Below the pieces are notes generated by a model, which was not told where the DNA came from, ran no database searches, and saw only the letters and a list, made by a program, of their open reading frames with translations. Source: Ignavibacteria bacterium (lineage in GTDB: Bacteria; Bacteroidota; Ignavibacteria; Tepidaquicellales; Tepidaquicellaceae). From it: a stretch of DNA of 64,000 bases. The stretch covers positions 950,177 to 1,014,176 of the forward strand of contig DATAJP010000002.1 of assembly GCA_036262055.1 (NCBI GenBank). The letters are read 5' to 3'. Every line of letters starts with the position of its first letter. Position 1 is the stretch's first letter. Both the position numbers and the translations under genes were made by a program. Shown one piece after another: positions 56,501 to 62,640 of the stretch.

Positions 56501-57395
56501 GATTGTCACACCGGACAATAAAGTAAAAACAGTAAAGTCTACCGGTGAAGTATTTACCGATGCTGAAGGCAATATTACAAGGATGTTTGGAACGTGTCTG
56601 GATGTAACAGAAATAAAAGAAACTGAAAAAAAATTAAGAGAAAGTGAAGAAGAACTTAGAAAAGCTAACATAAAATTAATCGAAACACAGAAGGAACTTA
56701 TTCATAATGAAAAGCTTGCTGCGCTCGGAAGATTCTCATCGGGTATAGCTCACGAAATCAGAAATCCTCTTGCAAACATAAGAGGATTGGCACAGATGGT
56801 TTCACGCGCAAACGTCGATGAAAAGCTTGAAAAACATCTGAATTACATTATGATAAATGTCGATTTAGCAAACAACATTATAAAAGATTTATTGGACTTT
56901 GCCTCGCCTGAAGACTTAGCTTTTAGGGAAGAAAACATTCGTGAAATTATAAATAACATAGTTGAAAGCGTAAAACCTGCTTTCTCTGAAAAAAATATAA
57001 ATATAATACTGGATATTCCGGATAATCTTCCGAATATTGAAGTAGATAAATTAAAGCTTGAGAATGCATTTTTAAATTTTGTATTTAATGCAAAAGATGC
57101 AATGCCTGACGGAGGTAAGATTACAATAACCGTGAGACATGATAAAGATACCGATGAATTAATACTTTATTTCACAGATACGGGAATAGGAATTGCGCAG
57201 GAAAATCTGGATAAAATTCTTGAGCCGTTTTTTACAACTAAAAACACCGGAACAGGTTTGGGCTTAAGTCTTGCTTACCAAACTGTTAAATCGCATGACG
57301 GCGGATTCAACATCAGGAGCGCCGTTGGAAAAGGAACACAGATAGAAATTAAATTACCAATAAAAAATAATAATGGAAAAAATATTAATAGTTGA
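53541..57395 (+). CDS. Large hybrid-input sensor histidine kinase (2 TM, 3 PAS, 2 GAF)
   Basis: 1284 residues. Order: helix about 28-48, a periplasmic segment resembling CHASE3 (50-200), helix about 203-224, a coiled coil, PAS1 (about 280-395), GAF1 (about 405-562), coiled coil, PAS2 (about 605-720), GAF2 (about 735-895), PAS3 (about 905-1035), then HisKA with H1071 ([14 protein letters not shown]) and HATPase ([25 protein letters not shown]). No receiver domain is attached. It should autophosphorylate and donate to the NtrC-like protein encoded by the next gene, whose start overlaps its last 23 bp. The many input domains suggest integration of several signals. Confidence 0.93.
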   Translation: MIVPSKLRSSFNKNISGFTARLPLEKFIPATFFVFLLCIIIMSIIIYRNIDEYRTNINRINHSNEIMKENAAIGISAAYLPALRREYINSGNGKFLNNYNSQKDSLLSKISHIKKLTSANPVQQNLIWILDSLINSNIQILDNSIYQYHQNNGLSLAQDEINNLIRHKLLEIAVVTKAIEDEEARLLHQEMSESERTNRNSQIFIIATSLFSFIIIGFSLYVSNKLIKNKNQTERLLVKSYDELEDKVDERTHELKMSNEKLKDEITSRKKIEASLRESEKRFRTLADSAPILIWMADEDKLCNYFNKIWLDFTGRSLEQELGNGWAEGVHPDDLQRCMDMYTTAFDRREKFQMEYRLRNYAGDYCWILHKGVPLYEGNEFIGYIGGCIDINERKKTEQFLNIQYIISKILAEEHSLEIASRKVLEEICHAVGWDFGILWIVENEKLIVEALWSSDKDEKLKYSLMEDRSREINKGDGLLGRVWENKSALWIPVIHKEQQFVRKNEVIAMGWNSVFATPIMNENAVIAIIEFFNKDISTPNKEMINVLEAIGRQIGNYIERKKAEEQLNSYHEDLEGKVKERTIELANTLQKLISEIDEKEKIQNRLKLFAHAVRGIKECIYITDLKNNVIFVNSAFEKIYGYSEEETKGKEIPILTAKHISDEKRNEILQGTMKGGWKGDFLTTRKDNSEFYVSLSTTTIKNDEGDIEAIIGICQDVTENKQNQELINKRYSLLNLLNDVMKVTNKTFNLNEAIQHAVNKVCQYTTWDIGHCYLSKNNQLESCAIWNEDLNPVYNEFKVLTRDIIFQSGEGLPGATLETGKPFWIKIDDLIDINKYKRAKLAKSAGLSTGIWVPIIKQNETVGVLEFFKKDKYNLDNEMLECLVNIGLEIGSVLERDEIITKIRESEKLLIDAQHIAKLGSWEWDVQNNTVSWSSELYEIYERKPEDIDLDYESFLSVNHPDDVEYTKQIIGKAYLDKEPFDYFHRIVTPDNKVKTVKSTGEVFTDAEGNITRMFGTCLDVTEIKETEKKLRESEEELRKANIKLIETQKELIHNEKLAALGRFSSGIAHEIRNPLANIRGLAQMVSRANVDEKLEKHLNYIMINVDLANNIIKDLLDFASPEDLAFREENIREIINNIVESVKPAFSEKNINIILDIPDNLPNIEVDKLKLENAFLNFVFNAKDAMPDGGKITITVRHDKDTDELILYFTDTGIGIAQENLDKILEPFFTTKNTGTGLGLSLAYQTVKSHDGGFNIRSAVGKGTQIEIKLPIKNNNGKNINS

Positions 57396-58728
57396 TGATA
57401 ATGAATATTTAAGATTTACTTTGTCAGAGCTTCTCGAAGGCGCGGGATTTGCTGTAACAGCCGTTGAGGATGGCGGCGATGCAATACGGCAGGTGAAAGA
57501 ACAGCCGTATTCTCTTGTCATACTTGATATGAAGCTGAAAGAAATGGACGGGAGTGAAGTGCTGAGGAGAATTAAATCAATAAAAGAATCTCTCCCTGTA
57601 ATAATACTTACAGCGTTTGGTGATATTAAAAGCGCTGTAGAGACCATAAAGATGGGAGCAAATGATTATATCACAAAGCCCTTTGACAATGATGATATGC
57701 TTAAAGTTATAAGGAAAACCCTCGAAATGAATTATCTCAATCAGGAAGTTAATATATTGAGAAAAAAGATGGAGGAGGCATATAAATCGGGCGACGTTGT
57801 CGGCAAAAGCAAGGTTATGCTGGACGTATTTGAGCAAGTTAAAATAGTTGCGCCGACTAACTTAACTGTTATGATTGAAGGTGAAAGCGGAACAGGAAAA
57901 GAAATTATTGCAAACATGATTCACAGATTAAGCGACAGAAATAAAAATGCTCTCATTTCAGTTGACTGCGGTGCAATTCCCGACACTCTCATTGAAAGCG
58001 AGCTTTTCGGTCATGAAAAAGGAGCTTACACAGATGCGAAAAATATGAAGGAAGGAAAGTTTGAGCTTGCTAATAACGGAACAATCTTTCTTGATGAGAT
58101 TACAAACCTTTCAGATTCAAACCAGATAAAGCTTTTAAGAATCATTCAGGAAAGAAAAGTTACGCGCCTTGGTTCCAAAAAGCCGATTGATTTGAATGTA
58201 AGAATCATTGTTGCATCAAATATACGTTTGAGCGATGCTGTAAACAATAAAACTTTCCGTCATGACTTGTATTATCGTTTAAATGAATTTCATATTGACC
58301 TTCCGCCCCTTCGTGAAAGAAAAGATGACATCCCTTTGTTTGTTGAATATTTTATTAAAGATGCAAATAAAGAACTTAATAAATCTATCAGAGAAGTATC
58401 ACCGGTTATAATGGAAAAATTGATGAATCATAGCTGGCCCGGTAACGTGCGTGAGCTTAGAAATGTGATTAGAAGGTCTGTCTTGCTTTCTCTAACTCCT
58501 GTTATTAATACGATTCAGATACCTGATGATATTATGCGTATGCCTCAACAGGAATCTGCCGTTGAAAACGATAAATTTTCCATTAAACATTCAACCAAAG
58601 CTGTTGAAAAAGAATTAATTATTAAGGCACTTAATGAAAGCGGAGGAAATAAATCGAAAGCCGCTAAAATTCTCAATATGAATGAGCGGACATTTTACAG
58701 AAGACTAAAAAGTTTGGGGATTGAATAA
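57373..58728 (+). CDS. Sigma-54-dependent NtrC-family response regulator
   Basis: 451 residues. Receiver with phosphoacceptor D52 (LVILDMKLKEMDG), AAA+ domain with Walker A GESGTGKE (170-177), Walker B TIFLDEI, and a Fis-type helix-turn-helix (GGNKSKAAKILNMNERTFYR). The sigma-54-contacting loop is GAYTDA (217-222) instead of GAFTGA; Tyr is tolerated, Asp at the fifth position is unusual. It activates promoters of the -24/-12 class, several of which I find nearby. Translationally coupled to the kinase. Confidence 0.94.
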   Translation: MEKILIVDDNEYLRFTLSELLEGAGFAVTAVEDGGDAIRQVKEQPYSLVILDMKLKEMDGSEVLRRIKSIKESLPVIILTAFGDIKSAVETIKMGANDYITKPFDNDDMLKVIRKTLEMNYLNQEVNILRKKMEEAYKSGDVVGKSKVMLDVFEQVKIVAPTNLTVMIEGESGTGKEIIANMIHRLSDRNKNALISVDCGAIPDTLIESELFGHEKGAYTDAKNMKEGKFELANNGTIFLDEITNLSDSNQIKLLRIIQERKVTRLGSKKPIDLNVRIIVASNIRLSDAVNNKTFRHDLYYRLNEFHIDLPPLRERKDDIPLFVEYFIKDANKELNKSIREVSPVIMEKLMNHSWPGNVRELRNVIRRSVLLSLTPVINTIQIPDDIMRMPQQESAVENDKFSIKHSTKAVEKELIIKALNESGGNKSKAAKILNMNERTFYRRLKSLGIE

Positions 58729-58765
58729 GCTTTAATTTATTTAAATGACTTTTATATAAGAGAGG

Positions 58766-58797
58766 AAGCCCGTTACGATTTGATTCGTAACGGGCTT
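58766..58797 (+). terminator. Rho-independent terminator of the kinase-regulator operon
   Basis: A 13-bp perfect stem (AAGCCCGTTACGA / TCGTAACGGGCTT) with a 6-base loop, followed by TTG. It lies 37 bp beyond the response-regulator stop and before the convergent beta-barrel gene. Confidence 0.9.
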
Positions 58798-58855
58798 TTG
58801 TGTGAAGAATAACTACAGGACAACTCTTCTTTGATTATTTTTTTATAATTATGTT

Positions 58856-59485
58856 TTAGTCTAAGAACTTAATGTTAATTCCACCCATTGTTGTAATGAA
58901 ACTTGAACTTCCGTTAGGTGAAAATACCATGTGATACTTTGATTTTAATGATATATCAACATTATCACTTACCCCAAGTGTTGCACCTAAACCTGCATTA
59001 ACACCTGCTCTTGTTTCGTCAATCTGCGGAATTACTGTACCTGATGGATCTGCAGGATTCACAAAACTTGCCTGATTGAAACTATATCCACCAACACCAC
59101 CTTCAACAAACAACGATGACTTTAAACTCGGATGTGTAAAATAATATCTCGGACCAACACTGAATTCTATGTATTTACCAACCGGTGCTGATGCCTGTGA
59201 TGATGAAATAAAATAATATCCTAAGTCAAGAAAGAATCCAACTTCTTTATTTACTCTATATCCTAAATCCAATCCGATGGTTGCATTAGGTTTGAAAGTT
59301 TCACTTAATTGAAACAATGGAAATATAACACCACCACTCGGGTTAATTGAAAAATAAGGATATGTTGTTTTCTTTACTGTTCTAGTTGTCGTAGCAGTTG
59401 TTGTTGTTGTGCTTTGACCAAAAGCAAAATTATTCACACACATTGTAAAAATTAATACTGTTAAAAATGATTTTACGAATCTCAT
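58856..59485 (-). CDS. Outer-membrane beta-barrel protein
   Basis: 209 residues with a signal peptide (SFLTVLIFTMCVNNFAFGQ), a Thr-rich linker (STTTTTATTTRTVKK) and a barrel domain (TIGLDLGYRVNKEVGFFLDL, YIEFSVGPRYYFTHP). The final strand ends in GGINIKFLD. Its upstream region has an AGGAGG Shine-Dalgarno 8 bases before ATG and a near-consensus -24/-12 promoter, so it is likely sigma-54-dependent. Function unknown. Confidence 0.8.
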   Translation of the reverse strand: MRFVKSFLTVLIFTMCVNNFAFGQSTTTTTATTTRTVKKTTYPYFSINPSGGVIFPLFQLSETFKPNATIGLDLGYRVNKEVGFFLDLGYYFISSSQASAPVGKYIEFSVGPRYYFTHPSLKSSLFVEGGVGGYSFNQASFVNPADPSGTVIPQIDETRAGVNAGLGATLGVSDNVDISLKSKYHMVFSPNGSSSFITTMGGINIKFLD

Positions 59486-59534
59486 TTTGTTAACCTCCTA
59501 TAAGTTAATTGTTTTTACTGCTACCATATAAATT

Positions 59535-59549
59535 ACAATTGGCGTGCCA
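59535..59549 (-). promoter_or_regulatory. Candidate sigma-54 promoter of the beta-barrel gene
   Basis: Minus strand CTGGCACGCCAATTGTAA: TGGCAC-N5-TTGT, matching the extended consensus YTGGCACG-N4-TTGC at all but the last C. About 50 bp from the start codon. Confidence 0.75.
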
Positions 59550-59622
59550 GTAAAAAATCTGCAAATTTAAAATAAATATTCACTTTTTTAGTTAAATACC
59601 GCTCGGACATCCCTGACCTTCT

Positions 59623-59637
59623 TGTCAGTAAATGACA
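59623..59637. promoter_or_regulatory. TGTC-N7-GACA palindrome between divergent sigma-54 promoters
   Basis: TGTCAGTAAATGACA, a 5-bp inverted repeat around five bases. It lies about 75 bp from the minus-strand -24 box and about 50 bp before the plus-strand one. A second copy at 60431 has the same arrangement. Likely activator-binding site, by inference. Confidence 0.55.
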
Positions 59638-59686
59638 TAGGGTTAAAATTTTATATTAAATATAAATTTATTATTAAGGGAATTCA

Positions 59687-59703
59687 TTGGTATGAGTTTT
59701 GTT
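59687..59703 (+). promoter_or_regulatory. Candidate sigma-54 promoter of the DUF3347 lipoprotein gene
   Basis: TTGGTATGAGTTTTGTT: TGGTAT-N5-TTGT, two deviations from consensus. The predicted start of transcription (about 59713) leaves a 23-base leader before the ATG at 59736. It excludes the upstream start at 59622. Confidence 0.55.
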
Positions 59704-59735
59704 TTAATATTATAGAACATCAAAAGGAGACATAT

Positions 59736-60404
59736 ATGAGAAAGTTAAAATTTTTAATCGCATTTATTTTTATTTTAGGATTTATTTCCTGTAATAAACA
59801 GCAGCAAACTAATTTGGAAAAAGAAGTTGATACTGCAACAACAAAGGTAAGAAAAGAACTGGATACTTTGATTTCATCAATTAAAAGCGGGGATACGATT
59901 TTTAACAATGTAAAAATAACACAGGTTGATACAGCAAAACTTTCGTCTCCCGAGCTTCGAGAAAGCATAAATAACATTTTTTCTTACTATATAGATATAA
60001 AAAATGAGCTTGCAGATAACGATTCTGTTGATTCCAGAAGCAAAGCAAAAGAAATGATGAGTGTTGTTTTAACATCAATTGAAAAAATAGGTCCAAAAAA
60101 CATAGATAAAAAATGGAAATTTTCATCAGAAAAAGTTGAAAAAGCTGCCGCTGAAATTGAAGCAGCAGGAACACTGGAAAAACAACGGATATTGTTTGAT
60201 AAATTAAGCAAATCTGTTCTTGAAGCAATTCAACAATATGGCTTGGAAGATAAAACTATTTATCAATTGAGTTGCAGTGATGCGTTGTCCGGTAAGGGCG
60301 GAACTTGGTTATCGGATTCTAAAAATAGTGACAACCCATATTTAGGCGAGAATGCTTCTAATAAGAATTGCGCGAAAGTTGTTGCCGCCTGGAAATTTAA
60401 TTAA
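59736..60404 (+). CDS. DUF3347-domain lipoprotein
   Basis: 222 residues from the ATG at 59736, preceded by AAGGAGA. The signal ends in a lipobox (FISC), with Lys after the cysteine. The C-terminal half resembles DUF3347: WKFSSEKVEKAAAEIEAAG, AIQQYGLEDKTIYQLSCSDA, GKGGTWLSDSKNSDNPYLG. DUF3347 modules sit in metal-efflux adaptors or stand-alone periplasmic proteins, and the late cysteines could bind metal. A sigma-54-like promoter precedes it. Confidence 0.78.
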   Translation: MRKLKFLIAFIFILGFISCNKQQQTNLEKEVDTATTKVRKELDTLISSIKSGDTIFNNVKITQVDTAKLSSPELRESINNIFSYYIDIKNELADNDSVDSRSKAKEMMSVVLTSIEKIGPKNIDKKWKFSSEKVEKAAAEIEAAGTLEKQRILFDKLSKSVLEAIQQYGLEDKTIYQLSCSDALSGKGGTWLSDSKNSDNPYLGENASNKNCAKVVAAWKFN

Positions 60405-60430
60405 ATTACCTGCTGAAAATGAGACAGCTT

Positions 60431-60445
60431 TGTCGGATTCTGACA
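60431..60445. promoter_or_regulatory. TGTC-N7-GACA palindrome upstream of a sigma-54 promoter
   Basis: TGTCGGATTCTGACA, about 75-90 bp upstream of the -24 element at 60519, the usual range for an enhancer-binding site. Same half-sites and spacing as at 59623. Confidence 0.55.
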
Positions 60446-60518
60446 CGTGAATTGGCAGAAACAGCTTCAAAAAGATATAAATTAATTGCAAAACAAGTGA
60501 TTTTTTGAAGCTGTTGAA

Positions 60519-60534
60519 TGGCACGATAATTGAC
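60519..60534 (+). promoter_or_regulatory. Candidate sigma-54 promoter of the 89-residue protein / yciF operon
   Basis: TGGCACGATAATTGAC: TGGCACG-N4-TTG fits the consensus except for A in place of the -12 C. About 45 bp before the 60581 start codon. Confidence 0.7.
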
Positions 60535-60580
60535 AATATTTATATTAGAATTTCAACAAAAAATTTGAGGAGAAATTAAA

Positions 60581-60850
60581 ATGAGAAAAAATCCATATAA
60601 TCTTCCGCAGCATATGGAAGAAGATGATTTTCTCTATGCCATCAAAGACACCGAAGAAATCGAAATGGATATGAGACAGAGAGAAAATCAAAGCGAACCG
60701 GATTCAGAAACCCAAAGAACCGGTAATTCACCGCAAAAAAAAGATAAGTTGTTTGAGAATGAAAATGACAATGATGAGTCAGATGAAAATGAAAATAAAT
60801 CAAACAATGGTTACGACAATTTAGGAAGTGATTACATTAGTTTATTTTAG
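60581..60850 (+). CDS. Acidic low-complexity small protein, unknown function
   Basis: 89 residues, rich in Glu, Asp and Asn (for instance FENENDNDESDENENKSNNG), ending in DYISLF. Probably disordered; no family recognised. A Shine-Dalgarno GAGGAG stands about 10 bases before ATG and a sigma-54-like promoter is just upstream. Cotranscribed with the DUF892 gene, 41 bp later. Confidence 0.65.
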   Translation: MRKNPYNLPQHMEEDDFLYAIKDTEEIEMDMRQRENQSEPDSETQRTGNSPQKKDKLFENENDNDESDENENKSNNGYDNLGSDYISLF

Positions 60851-60891
60851 TGAACAATTAGTTTTTATAAAAATTTAAAATAAAAAAGAAA

Positions 60892-61392
60892 ATGGCAAAG
60901 TTAAAATCATTAGAAGATTTCTTCATTGAAGAATTAAAAGACCTTTATAGCGCTGAAAAACAAATTTTAAAAGCATTACCTAAGATGGTTAAAAATGCAA
61001 CTTCAGAAGAACTGAAAGAAGCGCTTCAAAATCATCTTGAAGAAACAGAAAATCAAGTTACAAGACTTGAACAAATTTCCAAAAATATCGGAAAAGGTTT
61101 GACAGGTAAAAAGTGCAAAGCCATGGAAGGATTACTGGAAGAAGGAAAAGAAGTTATGGAAGAAGAAGCTGAACCCGCAGTAAAGGATGCAGCTATAATC
61201 GCAGCAGCACAGAAAGTTGAACATTATGAAATCGCTTCTTATGGATGTGCAAGAACTTATGCAAAATTACTTGGAGACACAAACTCTGAAGAGCTGCTTC
61301 AGGAAACACTTGATGAGGAAGGAAACGCTGATAAAACTTTGACTTCTATAGCTGAAGAGATTAATATCGAAGCCCTCGAAGAAGAAGAATAA
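60892..61392 (+). CDS. yciF: YciF/DUF892 ferritin-like stress protein
   Basis: 166 residues. LEDFFIEELKDLYSAEKQIL, ALQNHLEETENQVTRLEQI and AAAQKVEHYEIASYGCARTY are the diagnostic helices with ferritin-like di-metal ligands (Glu and His). YciE/YciF proteins are induced by general stress in enteric bacteria; a metal or oxidative role is suspected. Second gene after the sigma-54-like promoter; an inverted repeat follows its stop. Confidence 0.9.
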   Translation: MAKLKSLEDFFIEELKDLYSAEKQILKALPKMVKNATSEELKEALQNHLEETENQVTRLEQISKNIGKGLTGKKCKAMEGLLEEGKEVMEEEAEPAVKDAAIIAAAQKVEHYEIASYGCARTYAKLLGDTNSEELLQETLDEEGNADKTLTSIAEEINIEALEEEE

Positions 61393-61449
61393 ACAAAAGA
61401 GTAGAATTAAATCGTTCTTTGGTATCTGCCACTTTTTTTACCCAAATTT

Positions 61450-61473
61450 ACCTGCCCGAAATTCCGGGCAGGT
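61450..61473 (+). terminator. Inverted repeat, probable terminator after yciF
   Basis: A 9-bp perfect stem (ACCTGCCCG / CGGGCAGGT) with a 6-base loop, followed by AATATTTATTT, a weak T-rich tract. It lies 58 bp past the stop. Confidence 0.65.
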
Positions 61474-61491
61474 AATATTTATTTAAACCAG

Positions 61492-61659
61492 ATGAATAAA
61501 ATTACTCATATAACTAAACAAAGCCATTCTTCAATCGGCAAAAAGAAATCCAACCCTAAGAAGAAACGACAATATAAACATATTCTTGATAATGATATTC
61601 AGGAAAGTTTAAGTGAAAAAATTTCAAAAAGGCTGGATTCTCTTCAGATAATCATCTGA
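61492..61659 (+). CDS. Small basic protein, 55 residues, unknown
   Basis: MNKITHITKQSHSSIGKKKS, a lysine-rich stretch (NPKKKRQYKHIL), and a charged C-terminus (SEKISKRLDSLQIII). It is found by reading the gap before the GH130 gene and ends 27 bp upstream of it. Coding potential is plausible (long for a gap this size, regular wobble) but unproven. A nucleic-acid-binding role is only suggested by charge. Confidence 0.45.
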   Translation: MNKITHITKQSHSSIGKKKSNPKKKRQYKHILDNDIQESLSEKISKRLDSLQIII

Positions 61660-61686
61660 CTTTCTTTCGTAACTAAACTGTATCTG

Positions 61687-62640
61687 ATGAAAGTTAACCA
61701 AAATCCATCTCAAGAAAGCATATTATTTAAACGATACAAAAATAATCCCATCCTTACACCAAACATGTGGCCTTATAAGGTCAATTCTGTTTTCAATGCC
61801 GGTGCAACAATTTATGATAACAAAGTTTTGCTCTTAGTTCGCGTCGAAGACATGAGAGGTTTTTCGCATTTATGCAAAGCCATAAGCAGGGACGGTTACA
61901 CAAATTGGGTTATTGATAAAACACCGACAATGCTTCCAAAACCAATGGAATTTCCTGAAGAAAAGTACGGCATAGAAGACCCGCGAATTATGAAACTGGA
62001 AGGTAACAGTACATACGCAATTGTATATACTGCTTATTCAGAAGGAGGTCCTTTAGTTTCGCTTGCAACTACAGAAGATTTTAAAACTTTCAGAAGATAT
62101 GGTGTAATAAGAACTCCTGATGATAAAGATGCTTCTCTATTTCCAAGAAAGTTTAACGGAAGATGGATTTTAATTCATCGCCCGTCACCGACACATTATT
62201 CTTTAGGCGCGCATATATGGATTTCATATTCTCCTGATTTAAAACATTGGGGAGACAGCACAATTTTGCTGCCTGCAAGAAGAGGAAGCTGGTGGGATGC
62301 TTATAAAGTTGGGTTAGGTCCTCAGCCGATTGAAACATCCGAAGGCTGGTTAATTATTTATCATGGCGTTAAAACAACTGCATCGGGTTCATTATATCGT
62401 CTTGGACTTGCATTATTGGATTTGGATGACCCGAGCAAAGTAATAAAACGTTGCGATGACTGGGTATTCGGACCGAGTGAAATTTACGAACGTGTCGGTG
62501 ATGTTCCCGACGTTACATTCCCCTGCGGAGCTGTTGTTAACAAAGATGAGCTTATAATGTACTATGGCGCAGCGGATACAACAATGGCAGTAGCAACTGC
62601 TTCAGTTAAAGATATTTTAAAATATATTAAAAAATGTTGA
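61687..62640 (+). CDS. GH130-family glycoside phosphorylase/hydrolase (mannoside-type)
   Basis: 317 residues. The five-bladed propeller has the GH130 landmarks NPILTPNMWPYKVNSVFNAG, VLLLVRVEDMRGFSHL, YGIEDPRIMKLEG and WILIHRPSPTHYS, and DVTFPCGAVVNKDELIMYYG near the end. Well-studied members phosphorolyse beta-mannosides. No signal peptide, so cytoplasmic. The GT4 gene starts in its last 7 bp, a conserved-looking pairing that suggests turnover or synthesis of the same intracellular mannoside. Confidence 0.9.
   Translation: MKVNQNPSQESILFKRYKNNPILTPNMWPYKVNSVFNAGATIYDNKVLLLVRVEDMRGFSHLCKAISRDGYTNWVIDKTPTMLPKPMEFPEEKYGIEDPRIMKLEGNSTYAIVYTAYSEGGPLVSLATTEDFKTFRRYGVIRTPDDKDASLFPRKFNGRWILIHRPSPTHYSLGAHIWISYSPDLKHWGDSTILLPARRGSWWDAYKVGLGPQPIETSEGWLIIYHGVKTTASGSLYRLGLALLDLDDPSKVIKRCDDWVFGPSEIYERVGDVPDVTFPCGAVVNKDELIMYYGAADTTMAVATASVKDILKYIKKC

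Noticed and set aside
59622-59735. Upstream in-frame start of the DUF3347 lipoprotein gene
   Set aside because: It would place 38 residues before a normal lipoprotein signal and cover the sigma-54-like promoter; the ATG at 59736 has a Shine-Dalgarno sequence.
61393-61440. TTTGGTATCTGCCAC as another sigma-54 promoter
   Set aside because: The -12 TTG is missing at the required spacing.
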